NCBI RefSeq assembly: GCF_000194155.1
Contig: NZ_GL877882.1
Span: forward strand, 258,233-322,232
Length of the DNA stretch: 64,000 nucleotides
Direction of reading: 5' to 3'
From: Saccharopolyspora spinosa NRRL 18395
GTDB lineage: Bacteria; Actinomycetota; Actinomycetes; Mycobacteriales; Pseudonocardiaceae
In this document: positions 8,825 through 17,640 of the stretch, one piece after another
Layout: each line of letters opens with the position of its first letter
How positions within the stretch are numbered: the first letter of the stretch is position 1
Made by a program: the position numbers and the translations under genes
The notes under the pieces: generated by a model
Databases searched by the model: none
Seen by the model: only the letters and a program-made list of their open reading frames with translations
What the model was told of the DNA's origin: nothing

Positions 8825-10051
8825 ATGTCCGCGCTTGAGAAGGCACGCCGCGCGCGCCTCGCACGGCTGTTGAACCACGAGGACGTGCGCCGGGCCGCGG
8901 CGCGCGCCCTGCCTCGTGGAATCCGCGAGTACGTTGAGGGCGGCGCTGAGGACGAGGTCACCCTTTGGCGAAACGCCAAGGCCTTTCGCGACGTCGCGTT
9001 CCGGCCCCGCATGGCCACGTGGGTCGACCGGCCGGACCTCACGACGACCGTGCTCGGCACTCGCATCGAGCTGCCCGTGCTCACTGCACCCTGCGGCGGC
9101 ATGCGGCTCGTGCACCCGCACGGCGACATCGGAGTGGCCACCGCGGCGTCGCGCGCCGGCTCGATCCACGTGGCCAGCTCGGCGGCCGGATTCACCCTCG
9201 AGGAGATCGCGGCTGTCGGGGGCCCGCAGTGGTTCCAGCTGTACCGCTTCTCCTCGCGTCGCACGATGGAGCACCTCATGCACCGCGCCCAAGAGGCGGG
9301 CTACTCGGCGTTGGTCGCGACGGTGGACACCGCGGTGTCCGGCTACCGGGAGCGGGATTTCAAGAACGGTTTCAGCTACTCGATGCGGGTCAACGCCCGT
9401 AATGCCGTGAAGCTCGCCCCGCAACTCGTGCGTCGACCCGCGTGGCTCGCCAGGTACATCCTCGACGGGCTGCCCTTCGAGATCCCGAACACCGCGCAGG
9501 TCACCGCAGATGGCAAGCCGATGGTGCTCACCGAGATGACGAAGGGGGGCGCGGGATCGCACTCGCCCACCTGGACCGACGTTGACTGGCTGCGCGCGAA
9601 CTGGCGCGGCCACCTCGTCGTGAAGGGACTGCTCACGGCTGAGGACGCGCGCCGTGCCGTCGATGCGGGGGCCGACGCGGTGATCGTGTCGAACCACGGC
9701 GGTCGCCAGCTCGACGGTGCGCCCGCCACGCTGCACGTCCTCCCGCGAATCGTCGAGGCGATCGGCGGCGAGGCGGATGTGCTGCTGGACAGCGGGATCC
9801 GCCGCGGCAGTGACGTCCTCAAGGCACTGTCACTGGGTGCGAAGGCCGTGCTCGTTGGGCGGCTCTCGGTATGGGGACTGGCCGCGGGCGGAACCGCGGG
9901 CGTCGAGCGTGTGCTCGAGCTCGTGCGCGCCGAGATGGTCCGCACGATGCGCCTGATGGGTTGCGAGTCGGTGTCCGAGCTGGACCCGAGCTGGCTCGAC
10001 GAGGACACGATCCCCGCTCACCGCAATAAGAAGGAGGTCGAGGTCCTGTGA
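8825..10051 (+). CDS. FMN-dependent alpha-hydroxy-acid dehydrogenase/oxidase
   Basis: The 408-residue product is a full-length member of the lactate/mandelate/glycolate oxidase family, which oxidises 2-hydroxy acids to 2-oxo acids with FMN. The active-site block VSNHGGRQLDGAPATLHVLPRI holds the catalytic histidine (H291), and the phosphate-binding block DSGIRRGSDVLKALSLGAKAVLVGR is complete. The start ATG lies directly behind the amidohydrolase stop. The electron acceptor could be oxygen or the neighbouring Rieske/ferredoxin chain. The substrate is unknown; branch assignment within the family is not possible by eye. Confidence 0.9.
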   Translation: MSALEKARRARLARLLNHEDVRRAAARALPRGIREYVEGGAEDEVTLWRNAKAFRDVAFRPRMATWVDRPDLTTTVLGTRIELPVLTAPCGGMRLVHPHGDIGVATAASRAGSIHVASSAAGFTLEEIAAVGGPQWFQLYRFSSRRTMEHLMHRAQEAGYSALVATVDTAVSGYRERDFKNGFSYSMRVNARNAVKLAPQLVRRPAWLARYILDGLPFEIPNTAQVTADGKPMVLTEMTKGGAGSHSPTWTDVDWLRANWRGHLVVKGLLTAEDARRAVDAGADAVIVSNHGGRQLDGAPATLHVLPRIVEAIGGEADVLLDSGIRRGSDVLKALSLGAKAVLVGRLSVWGLAAGGTAGVERVLELVRAEMVRTMRLMGCESVSELDPSWLDEDTIPAHRNKKEVEVL

Positions 10052-10560
10052 CTACGGCAGAGACCCGGTCCGCGACCACACCGGCCCGGCACGCCAACCG
10101 CTTCGTGGTCGCCCGCGTCGACGAGATTCCGCCGGGGGATCGACGCATCGTAGACGTGGGAGGCCGGCAGGTCGGCGTCTACAACGTCGGCGGCCGGTTC
10201 TACGCGATGCTCAACCGCTGCCCACACCTGGCCGGCCCGCTGTGCGAGGGCCAGGTGGTCAACGCCGTCGAGTCCTCCGTGCCGGGCGACGTCCGGCTCG
10301 AGGAATCCCGCACCTACGTCACCTGCCCCTGGCACAACTGGGAGTTCGACGTCGAGACCGGCCAGTCGTACTGGAACCCGCGGCTGCGCGCCCGCCCGCT
10401 GCCCGTGGGCGTCGAGGGCGGCGCGGAGATCGAGGCCGCCGTCCAACGCGGTGAGATCGACCGGCTGCCCGGCCCCTTCCAGGCCGAGATGGTCCCCGTC
10501 TCGGTGGAATCCGACTACGTCGTGCTATCGCTGCGGCCAGCACGAGGAGGCAACAGATGA
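10048..10560 (+). CDS. Rieske [2Fe-2S] domain protein
   Basis: The 170-residue protein has the two Rieske half-motifs C58-P-H60 and C93-PW-H96 that bind the [2Fe-2S] cluster. The stretch between them is about 32 residues, longer than in small Rieske ferredoxins, but both halves are intact. There is no catalytic non-heme iron domain, so it is an electron carrier or accessory subunit. The GTG start overlaps the preceding stop (GTGA) and the gene's own stop overlaps the next ATG, which fixes it inside the operon. Confidence 0.86.
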   Translation: MTTAETRSATTPARHANRFVVARVDEIPPGDRRIVDVGGRQVGVYNVGGRFYAMLNRCPHLAGPLCEGQVVNAVESSVPGDVRLEESRTYVTCPWHNWEFDVETGQSYWNPRLRARPLPVGVEGGAEIEAAVQRGEIDRLPGPFQAEMVPVSVESDYVVLSLRPARGGNR

Positions 10561-11669
10561 CCGCCCCTTTCACCGCCCTGCTGAAGGGCTCCGCCCGGGA
10601 CGCCCTGTGGAGCGGGCCGGTGGTGGACTGCGACGTCCACGCCACCCCGCCGTCACTGGAGGCTCTGTTCCCTTACACCGAACCGGTGTGGGTGCAGGGC
10701 GCGCAGGAGCGCGGCTGGAAAGGACCCATTGGGGAGGCCCATGCTTACCCGCCTGGCGCCCCAACCACTGCTCGGGACGAGTGGCGGCCGGAGGGCAGGC
10801 CGCCGGCGTCGAGCGTCGAACTGTTGCGGCAGCATGTCCTCGACCCCTGGCGGGTCGACGCGGCACTCGTGAACACCGCCTACGGCGTGGACTCGCTGCG
10901 TCACCCCGACTGGGCCCCCGCGCTGGCCCGCGCGGTCAATGACTGGCTGATCGCGGAGTGGCTCGACCGGGATCCGCGGCTTGTCGGCTCGATGGTCGTC
11001 CCGGCGCGCGATCCCGCCGCGGCCGCCGCCGAGATCGAGCGGATCGGTTCACACCCGCGGATCGTGCAGGTCACCATGCCCGTCCGGTCCGAACGGCTCT
11101 ACGGACAGCGGGTGTTCTGGCCGATATACGAGGCCATGACCCGCCACGACCTGGTCATGGGGCTGAGCTGGGGTGGCACCACCGAGGACGCGCCCTCCCC
11201 AACCGGTTACGCCTCCTGGTACGCCGAGGAGTACGCGGCGGAAATCCAGCTTTACGGCGCGCAGATGACCAGCATGATCTACGAGGGGATCTTCCAGAAG
11301 TTCCCTGGCCTGCGCGTAACGATGCTGGAGAGCGGCTTCGCCTGGGTACCCACCTGGAGTTGGAGCGTCAACAAGAAGTGGAAGGGCCTGCGCCGCGAGA
11401 TCCCCTGGGTCGACCGGCTGCCCACCGAGATCATTCGCGACCACTTCCGGTTCTCCATCGCCCCGGCCGATCTGGGCCCGGCCGCGCACGCCCGCAAGGT
11501 CATCGAATGGTTGGGGTCCGAGGATCTGCTGTTGTTCGCCACGGACTACCCGCATCTGCACACCGACGACCTGGCAGCCGTCCTCGAAGTGATGCCGGAG
11601 TCCATGCGGCCAAAGGTCATGGCCGAGTCCGCGCGGCAGTGGTATCGACTGGACAAGGCCCTCTCATGA
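10557..11669 (+). CDS. Amidohydrolase-2 family protein, second copy
   Basis: This 370-residue protein resembles the 7667-8824 product: VVDCDVHATPP at the N-terminus, YGQRVFWPIYEAMTRHDLVMGLSWGG in the middle and LLLFATDYPHLHTDD at the C-terminus are the metal and active-site blocks. The ATG overlaps the Rieske stop codon. The presence of two divergent members in one operon suggests two different decarboxylation or hydrolysis steps, or a hetero-oligomer. The substrate is not identifiable. Confidence 0.85.
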   Translation: MTAPFTALLKGSARDALWSGPVVDCDVHATPPSLEALFPYTEPVWVQGAQERGWKGPIGEAHAYPPGAPTTARDEWRPEGRPPASSVELLRQHVLDPWRVDAALVNTAYGVDSLRHPDWAPALARAVNDWLIAEWLDRDPRLVGSMVVPARDPAAAAAEIERIGSHPRIVQVTMPVRSERLYGQRVFWPIYEAMTRHDLVMGLSWGGTTEDAPSPTGYASWYAEEYAAEIQLYGAQMTSMIYEGIFQKFPGLRVTMLESGFAWVPTWSWSVNKKWKGLRREIPWVDRLPTEIIRDHFRFSIAPADLGPAAHARKVIEWLGSEDLLLFATDYPHLHTDDLAAVLEVMPESMRPKVMAESARQWYRLDKALS

Positions 11670-12481
11670 GCTACGCCTTCACCGCGTTCGCACATCCGAA
11701 CCGGCTGCGCCGGATCCTGGAATCGGGCGGTACGGCGGTCGGGCTCGCCTGTCACACGGGGGATCCGCACATCGCGGAGACCCTGTCACTCGCCGGGTTC
11801 GATTATCTCTACCTCGACCAGCAGCACGGCGTCGGTGGTCTAGGCAGTCCGGTCGAGATGCTGCGGGCCACTGCGCGCACCGGCACCACACCGCTGGTAA
11901 GGGTCGCGGCGAACGACCCGGTGCTGATCGGGCGCGCCCTCGATGCCGGTGCCGAGGGCGTCATCGTCCCGACGGTCGAGTCCGCCGAGGACGCTCGCCG
12001 TGCCGCTGCGGCGGCCCGCTACGCCCCCGACGGAATCCGCAGCTGGGGACCGACCCGCTCGGCCTTCGGGCTCGGGTCGGACCCGGAGACGGTCAACGGC
12101 GAGGTGCTCTGCCTCGTCATGATCGAAACCATCGAAGGTGTCGCGAGAGCGGGGGAGATCGCCGCGGTCCCGGGCGTGCACGGGGTGTACGTCGGGCCGG
12201 GTGATCTCGCCGTCAGCCTAGGGCTGTCCCCGACTGAGGGGCCACGCAACGCACGGCATCGCGCCGCTGTGCGCGACATCTGCGCCGCGTGCGACGCGGT
12301 CGGCATCGCCGCGGGCATCACCGGCGACCCGCGCACGGAGGCCGCCCGCGGTTTCCGGATGGTCACCGCTGGCTCCGACGTCAGCTTCCTCAAATCCGGT
12401 CTCGCGGACGCACGGGCCCGCCGGGATGCCCTGCTGCGCACCAGCACCGAAGACGACACCGAAGGAGATGTCACCGCATGA
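11666..12481 (+). CDS. HpcH/HpaI-type aldolase
   Basis: The ATG at 11666 overlaps the previous stop and gives 271 residues, the usual length; a longer upstream frame is only a shadow of the amidohydrolase. FDYLYLDQQHG, EGVIVPTVESAEDARRA, MIETIEGVARAGEIAAVPGVHGVYVGPGDLAVSLGL are the conserved blocks of this class II, metal-dependent pyruvate aldolase family (4-hydroxy-2-oxo-heptanedioate aldolase type). It would cleave a 4-hydroxy-2-oxo acid or a related compound to pyruvate or another oxo acid plus an aldehyde. Confidence 0.88.
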   Translation: MSYAFTAFAHPNRLRRILESGGTAVGLACHTGDPHIAETLSLAGFDYLYLDQQHGVGGLGSPVEMLRATARTGTTPLVRVAANDPVLIGRALDAGAEGVIVPTVESAEDARRAAAAARYAPDGIRSWGPTRSAFGLGSDPETVNGEVLCLVMIETIEGVARAGEIAAVPGVHGVYVGPGDLAVSLGLSPTEGPRNARHRAAVRDICAACDAVGIAAGITGDPRTEAARGFRMVTAGSDVSFLKSGLADARARRDALLRTSTEDDTEGDVTA

Positions 12482-13515
12482 GCACCGTCAACACCGTCCG
12501 AGGACCGATCGACAGCTCCGAGATCGGCACGACGCTGATGCACGAGCATCTCTTCGCCCACAACCCGGAGCTCGAGCAGAACCTGCCGCACCCTGAGTGG
12601 GACGAGGAGGTAATGATCGAGAAGGCCCGGAAGAGCCTCACCTCGCTGCACGAGGACAAGGGCATCGACACCTTCGTCGATCTCACCGTCCTCGGGCTGG
12701 GCCGCTACCTGCCGACCGTGCAGAAGGTCGCCGAGGGCCTGCCGCTCAACATCGTCGTGGCCACCGGGTACTACACCGCTAAGGACCTGCCGACCTTCTT
12801 TCACACCCACGCCCCGGACGGTCTGGTGGGGAAGACCCTAGGCGGCCGGGATCCGCTCGAGGTCATGTTCATCGACGACATCGTCAAGGGCATCCCCGGA
12901 ACCGACGGGGTCAAGGCCGGGATCATCAAGGTGGTCACCGACGAGCACGGCATGACCGCCGACGTCCAGCGGGTCTTCACGGCCGCCGCCCGGGCCCAGG
13001 CTGAGACCGGCGTCCCGATCTCCACGCACACGAACGTCGCCTTCGCCAACGGCCGCGAGCAGCAGAAGTGGTTCCGGAGCAACGGCGTCGACCTGGAGCG
13101 CACCGTCATCGGGCACTGCGGCGACTCCACCGACCTGGACTACCTCAAGGAGCTCATGGACAACGGCTCGACCATCGGCCTCGACCGGTTCGGCATGGAG
13201 TTCGTGCTCGACGACGACAGCCGCATCGACACCCTCGTCGCACTGCTCGAGCAGGGCTACGCGGAGCGGATCACCATCTCCCATGATGCCGGGTTCTTCT
13301 CGATCAACACCCCGCCGTCCTTCCGAGCGAAGCACGTGCCGAACTGGCATCACCACCGCATCTCCGATCACATCCTCCCGGAGATCCGCAAGCGCGGGGC
13401 CACCGAGCAGCAGATCACCCAGATGATGGTGATCAACCCGGTCCGGGTACTTACCGGCGACGCCGCGGCGACCGCCGCCGTCGCAGCGAAGGCGCTCGGA
13501 GCGGGGGTCTCGTGA
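12478..13515 (+). CDS. Phosphotriesterase-family hydrolase (probable lactonase)
   Basis: The 345-residue protein carries the phosphotriesterase binuclear metal site: H22-x-H24 in MHEHLF, the bridging lysine in KAGIIKV, histidines in STHTN and GHCGDS, and the aspartate in ISHDAGFF. Many members are lactonases rather than phosphotriesterases, and an operon with an aldolase and hydroxy-acid dehydrogenase fits lactone hydrolysis better. Its ATG overlaps the aldolase stop (ATGA), and its stop overlaps the next GTG. Confidence 0.88.
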   Translation: MSTVNTVRGPIDSSEIGTTLMHEHLFAHNPELEQNLPHPEWDEEVMIEKARKSLTSLHEDKGIDTFVDLTVLGLGRYLPTVQKVAEGLPLNIVVATGYYTAKDLPTFFHTHAPDGLVGKTLGGRDPLEVMFIDDIVKGIPGTDGVKAGIIKVVTDEHGMTADVQRVFTAAARAQAETGVPISTHTNVAFANGREQQKWFRSNGVDLERTVIGHCGDSTDLDYLKELMDNGSTIGLDRFGMEFVLDDDSRIDTLVALLEQGYAERITISHDAGFFSINTPPSFRAKHVPNWHHHRISDHILPEIRKRGATEQQITQMMVINPVRVLTGDAAATAAVAAKALGAGVS

Positions 13516-14795
13516 CTGCAGAACTGGTCACCCTCGCACCTCCGGCCACCCTCCCGGACGCGGTCGCACGCTGGAACAGCGGCGCGATGGCCTTGGTGCC
13601 CCTTGCCGGGGCGACGGAGCCGTTGGTCATGGCCCGGGACACCCGAGAGACCTTGGCCGAGTACGCGCAACCGAACGGGGTGTCCGGCCGGGACCTGATC
13701 GACGCCGTCGAAGCCGCCGAACTCCGCGGTCGCGGCGGCGCCGGCTTCCCGACCGGCGTCAAGATGCGGGCCGTCGCCGACCGGGAGGGTCCGCGCACGA
13801 TCGTCGCGAACGGCGACGAGGGCGAACCGCTCGCAGTGAAGGACCGGTACCTCATGCGGATCCGCCCGCACCTCGTCCTCGACGGGCTGCTGCGGGTAGC
13901 CGACGCGGTGGCGGCCGATCGAGCCGTCGTCTACCTCTCCGACACCATGTCCGCCGACAGCGTGCGGAAGGCGCTCGACGAGCTCGGCGGAACACCGGTG
14001 CCGATCGATGTGATGCAAGTCCCGCGCACCTATGTCGGGGGCGAGGAGTCGTCGGTGGTCCGCGCGATCGACGGCGGGCCCCCGCTGCCGACCGACAAGC
14101 CGCCGCGCCCATTCGAGTCCGGGGTGGGAGGGGGTCCGACGCTCGTGCTCAACGTCGAGACCCTCGCCAGGATCCCTGGTCTCGCAGCGGGGGTGAAGAC
14201 GGACTCGGTGCTGCTCACGCTGACCGGCTCCGTCACCCGACCCGGACTCTACGAGGTCCCGCTAGGGCGGCCGCTACGCGAGCTCGTCGAGCCCGTCGGG
14301 GCGCCGGTCGGCTTCCTGATGGGCGGCTACTTCGCCGGTCTGCTCGGGCCGCGCGCACTCGACATCCCCCTCGGATTCACCGAGTTGAGAGCCGAGGGCA
14401 GCGGGCTGGGCTGCGGCGCAGTCGCCGTCCTGGGGCCGGGTGACTGCCCAGTCGCCGCCGCCGCCGACGTCATCGCCTACTACGACCGGGAGAACGCCAG
14501 GCAGTGCGGACCATGCATCCGCGGCACGGCGGCTATGGCCGGTGCATTGCGGGAGCTGGCGGACGGGACGGCCTCCGACGCTCGGCTGGAGAAGTTGCAG
14601 AGCTGGTCGGCCTCGCTGCGCGGGCGGGGCGCCTGCGCCACCCTCGACGGTGCCTGCAACGTGGCCGCCACTCTGCTCCGCGAGTTCCCCGAACTGGTCG
14701 CAGAGCACCGCGCGGCGCCGTGTTCGCGTTGTGCCGCCCTCGGGCCGACCGAACGCACGGCACCCCACATCGATCCCGAATCGGAGGAAACATGA
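13512..14795 (+). CDS. NuoF-like NADH-binding flavoprotein (51-kDa subunit homologue)
   Basis: The 427-residue protein resembles the NuoF/HoxF flavoprotein: LRGRGGAGFPTG and ANGDEGEP form the FMN/NADH site, and ARQCGPCIRG with GRGACATLDGA supplies cysteines of the [4Fe-4S] cluster. No NuoE or other complex I genes are nearby, so it probably works alone as an NADH:ferredoxin reductase. The GTG start overlaps the lactonase stop, and its stop overlaps the ferredoxin start, so the two proteins form an electron pair that may serve the Rieske protein or an oxygenase encoded elsewhere. Confidence 0.85.
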   Translation: MTAELVTLAPPATLPDAVARWNSGAMALVPLAGATEPLVMARDTRETLAEYAQPNGVSGRDLIDAVEAAELRGRGGAGFPTGVKMRAVADREGPRTIVANGDEGEPLAVKDRYLMRIRPHLVLDGLLRVADAVAADRAVVYLSDTMSADSVRKALDELGGTPVPIDVMQVPRTYVGGEESSVVRAIDGGPPLPTDKPPRPFESGVGGGPTLVLNVETLARIPGLAAGVKTDSVLLTLTGSVTRPGLYEVPLGRPLRELVEPVGAPVGFLMGGYFAGLLGPRALDIPLGFTELRAEGSGLGCGAVAVLGPGDCPVAAAADVIAYYDRENARQCGPCIRGTAAMAGALRELADGTASDARLEKLQSWSASLRGRGACATLDGACNVAATLLREFPELVAEHRAAPCSRCAALGPTERTAPHIDPESEET

Positions 14796-14983
14796 AGGTC
14801 CGCCTGGAGTCCGCGAAGTGCGACGGGTTCGGCACCTGCGCCGAGCACAGCCCCGAGATCTTCGAGCTCGACGAGTGGGGCTACGCCTCGGTCAAGGGCG
14901 ACGGCGAGGTCCCCACCGAGCTGGAGGGCAAGGTCAACCGGGCGGTCGCGGACTGCCCCGTGCACGCCATCATTGCGACCTGA
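14792..14983 (+). CDS. Small [3Fe-4S]-type ferredoxin
   Basis: This 63-residue protein has C10-DGFGT-C16 and C55-P, the three-cysteine pattern of the ferredoxins that usually serve actinobacterial cytochromes P450. EIFELDEWGYASV and AVADCPVHAII match the family. The ATG is preceded by TCGGAGGAAAC and overlaps the stop of the NuoF-like gene. No P450 gene is visible in the window, so its partner is the NuoF-like protein upstream and an unidentified acceptor. Confidence 0.88.
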   Translation: MKVRLESAKCDGFGTCAEHSPEIFELDEWGYASVKGDGEVPTELEGKVNRAVADCPVHAIIAT

Positions 14984-14996
14984 GTGCACCGAACGC

Positions 14997-15710
14997 TCAT
15001 CCCGCCAGGCGCCCCGTTCCGCGGGGCGCCTGCGGCATCTCCGGCTCGCTCCAGAACTCCAGCGAATCGAGCCACTGCATGAGCAGGTTCCCGGTGTCCT
15101 GGAAATGAGCCGCTGTGCCGCTGCGCGCGGCCTCGACGTCGCCCTCGGCGATGGCGTCGATCAAGGCCGTGTGCTGGGTCCGGTTGACCTCGGACCAGCC
15201 TGGGACCACGTGAAAATTCTCCGGGAACTGCAACGGGACAAGCCGGCTCGCGGACTGCACGAACCAATCCAGCTTCGGCGCATCGGCGATCACCGACACG
15301 TAGTGGTGCAGAGCGGAGTTCAGCTCGGTAGCTAGGTGGCCGTCCGACGGGTCGGCGTCACGGATGCGCTGGTCGATCTCCCGCAAATATGCGACATCCC
15401 GGGACGTCGCGCGGGTGGCGGCCCGCGCGGCGATCTCACCCTCCGCCGTCGACCACATCAGATAGGTGTCCTCGACGTCCTTCCGCCGGATCGGGGCGAC
15501 CCGGAACCCACGGTTAGGCTCATGGCGCACCCAGCCGTCCTGTGAGAGGAGCAGCAGAGCCTCGCGGACGGGTGTGATACTCACGCCCAGCTGCTCGGCA
15601 AGCTGGCCTAGTCGGAGAGTGTCACCTGGGTGAACGGTCCGCGCCATGATCTGGTCGCGGATCGCGCTCGCGACGTTGCTGCGCAGTTGCTCCTTCTCAT
15701 CCCGTCCCAC
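14997..15710 (-). CDS. GntR/FadR-family regulator with FCD domain
   Basis: The 237-residue protein has a GntR winged helix (TLRLGQLAEQLGVSITPVREALLLLSQDGWVRHEPNRGFRV) and an alpha-helical FCD ligand domain (DVEDTYLMWSTAEGEIAARAA, then HTALIDAIAEGDVEAA). The start is a GTG with GGAG seven bases upstream. It is convergent with the ferredoxin gene, only 13 bp apart, and probably controls the 6.3-15 kb operon; FadR-type proteins respond to organic acids or acyl-CoAs. No operator could be assigned with confidence. Confidence 0.9.
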   Translation of the reverse strand: MGRDEKEQLRSNVASAIRDQIMARTVHPGDTLRLGQLAEQLGVSITPVREALLLLSQDGWVRHEPNRGFRVAPIRRKDVEDTYLMWSTAEGEIAARAATRATSRDVAYLREIDQRIRDADPSDGHLATELNSALHHYVSVIADAPKLDWFVQSASRLVPLQFPENFHVVPGWSEVNRTQHTALIDAIAEGDVEAARSGTAAHFQDTGNLLMQWLDSLEFWSEPEMPQAPRGTGRLAG

Positions 15711-15829
15711 AGCTCCATGATACCCAGCGGCGATCTGCGTCCGTCCTGCCTGCGCCGCGACGTCGGCAGCAGATCCGCCGCGCCGCGCCCCATCGCGGCC
15801 CGCTGACCGTGCCCGATCTGGCGATCCGC

Positions 15830-16128
15830 ACGTCGGTCAGGAATCCCATCTGCGCGAGCACTCGCCGGGATCGGTCCGCGACGGTGATCGGCTGGTCGTT
15901 TTTCGGGTTGACCGCATCGACCAGCGAGGTCAGGTAGGGCTCGATGTGCTTGCGGCGATCCAGCTCGGCGGTGGAGCCCAGTTCGGGTCGATGTCGGCGA
16001 GGAACACCCCGAAGTGTTTGAGGCAGGTCGCGATCGCCGACACCGTTTTGGGTTGGCAGGTTGCCCGTTTGCCTTCCAGATAGGCGATCACTCGGCGGCT
16101 GCGGCCATGAACCGAGTGAGCCAAACAA
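15830..16128 (-). pseudogene. Remnant of a tyrosine recombinase/integrase
   Basis: On the minus strand one frame (about 16124-15990) reads VIAYLEGKRATCQPKTVSAI and LKHFGVFLADIDPN, matching the core-binding domain of XerD-like recombinases. Another frame (about 15970-15830) continues with DRRKHIEPYLTSLVDAVNP and ITVADRSRRVLAQMGFLTDV. The catalytic domain is absent. It is a frameshifted scrap marking an old mobile element at the junction of the two catabolic blocks. The rest of 15711-16293 holds only regulatory motifs. Confidence 0.6.
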
Positions 16129-16137
16129 ACGGTAGGG
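16121..16137 (-). promoter_or_regulatory. AACCWACC-type motif, degenerate copy
   Basis: Read on the minus strand this is CCTACCGTTTGTTTGG, which resembles the CCTACCAATCGTTTGG motif at 16261-16276. It may be a second, weaker binding site in front of the CoA-transferase operon for the regulator proposed at 33254-33880. Confidence 0.3.
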
Positions 16138-16258
16138 AGTTAATTGATGACCTTGACTCGGGGAACTCCATCGAGCCTCGCGCTCAGGTCAAGATCCATC
16201 GCTAACCCAGGTGAGAAGCGGAGTGCGGCACGTCTTCCGTTCGAGCGGGCGGACAGGT

Positions 16259-16277
16259 AACCTACCAATCGTTTGGA
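16259..16277 (+). promoter_or_regulatory. Candidate TetR operator before the CoA-transferase operon
   Basis: AACCTACCAATCGTTTGGA lies 17 bp before the GTG at 16294. Its first 14 bases recur exactly, on the other strand, at 29318-29331, and similar sites lie at 29239, 29347, 32013 and 34044. The position suggests repression by blocking the promoter. The regulator is inferred to be the TetR protein of 33254-33880. Confidence 0.5.
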
Positions 16278-16293
16278 TCGGAAGGAGTCGCGA

Positions 16294-16983
16294 GTGGCGG
16301 TAGACAAAGTCGTCCCCTCGGCCGCGGCGGCCGTCGCCGACATCGGTGCCGGTGCGACGGTGATGATCAGCGGGTTCGGCCCGCCCGGCCAGCCGGACCT
16401 GCTCATCGAGGCGCTGTACGAATCGGGTGTCACAGACCTGACGGTGATCAACAACAACGCGGGTGCCGGGGGCGAGGCGATCTCCGAGCTGTTCGCGGCC
16501 AAGCGGGTGCGCAAGGTGGTCTGTTCGTTCCCCAAGGCCATCGGGTCCACGGTGTTCGATGACCTTTACCTCGCCGGGGAGATCGAGCTGGAACTGGTGC
16601 CGCAGGGGACGCTGGCGGAACGTATCCGGGCCGCCGGGGCCGGGGTCGCCGGGTTCTACACACCGACCGGCTACGGCACCGAACTTGCCGAGGGCAAGGA
16701 GGTGCGGGTCCTCGACGGCCGCCCGTGCGTGTTCGAACGCCCGCTCATCGCCGACTTCGCGCTCGTCCGCGCGCACCGCGCCGATACGCACGGCAACCTC
16801 GTCTACCGCAAGACTGGCCGCAACTTCGGACCGCTGATGGCCGCCGCCGCCGAAGTGACCATCGCCGAGGTGGGTGGCATCGCCGAAGTCGGGGCGATCG
16901 ATCCGGAAACCGTTGTGACGCCGGGGATCTACGTCGACCGGGTGGTCCTCGGGGCGGACGCTGGAGCGGAGGATGAGCGATGA
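16294..16983 (+). CDS. 3-oxoacid CoA-transferase, subunit A
   Basis: The 229-residue protein is a class I CoA-transferase alpha subunit: GATVMISGFGPPGQPDLLIEAL near the N-terminus, ELVPQGTLAERIRAAGAGVAGFYTP in the middle and ADTHGNLVYRKTGRNFGP. GTG at 16294 is chosen because GGAAGGAG lies eight bases upstream; a TTG at 16273 is the alternative. It is the first gene of an operon that runs to about 24676 and acts as a heteromer with the next product, using succinyl-CoA or acetyl-CoA as donor. Confidence 0.9.
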   Translation: MAVDKVVPSAAAAVADIGAGATVMISGFGPPGQPDLLIEALYESGVTDLTVINNNAGAGGEAISELFAAKRVRKVVCSFPKAIGSTVFDDLYLAGEIELELVPQGTLAERIRAAGAGVAGFYTPTGYGTELAEGKEVRVLDGRPCVFERPLIADFALVRAHRADTHGNLVYRKTGRNFGPLMAAAAEVTIAEVGGIAEVGAIDPETVVTPGIYVDRVVLGADAGAEDER

Positions 16984-17624
16984 GCTGGTCGCGGCACGAG
17001 ATCGCCGCCCGGGTAGCGTGGGACATCCCGGACGGTGCCTACGTGAACCTGGGGATCGGCATGCCCACGCTGGTGGCCGACCACGTCCCGGAGGGCAAGC
17101 AGTTCATCCTCCACACCGAGAACGGCATGCTGGGGATGGGGCGCGCAGCGACCGGGGACGAGGTCGACCCGGACCTGATCAACGCGGGCAAGATCCATGT
17201 CACCGAGACACCCGGTGCGGCGTATTTCGACCACGCCGAGTCGTTCGGAATGATCCGCGGCAGGCACCTGAGCTACTGCGTGATCGGCGCCTACCAGGTG
17301 TCGCAGGACGGTGACCTCGCCAACTGGCGGACGACATCACCGACGGTGATCCCCGGTGTCGGCGGCGCGATGGACCTCGCGGTCGGTGCCCGGCACGTCT
17401 TCGTGGCGATGGATCTTTTCACGCGCTCCGGCGAGTGCAAGCTCGTGGAGTCCTGCAGCTATCCCCTGACCGCGACGCGCTGTGTGGAGCGGGTGTACAC
17501 CGATCACGGGGTCTTCGAGCCGTCCGCGGACGGTTTCCGTGTCGTCGAACTCGCCGGTGGCGTGGGGATCGAGGCGCTCCGTGAGTGCAGTGGTCTCGAT
17601 CTCGTCGACGCCGTTGCGGCCTGA
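16980..17624 (+). CDS. 3-oxoacid CoA-transferase, subunit B
   Basis: The 214-residue beta subunit carries the catalytic glutamate in ILHTENGMLGMG and the block GVGGAMDLAVGARHVFVAMDLFTRSGECKLVESC. Its ATG overlaps the stop of subunit A, which is usual for this pair. Together they activate a free acid of the pathway to its CoA thioester. The substrate is not determinable, since acetoacetate, 3-oxoadipate and glutaconate types look similar by eye. Confidence 0.9.
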   Translation: MSWSRHEIAARVAWDIPDGAYVNLGIGMPTLVADHVPEGKQFILHTENGMLGMGRAATGDEVDPDLINAGKIHVTETPGAAYFDHAESFGMIRGRHLSYCVIGAYQVSQDGDLANWRTTSPTVIPGVGGAMDLAVGARHVFVAMDLFTRSGECKLVESCSYPLTATRCVERVYTDHGVFEPSADGFRVVELAGGVGIEALRECSGLDLVDAVAA

Positions 17625-17640
17625 CCAGGGAAGGAAGGTC

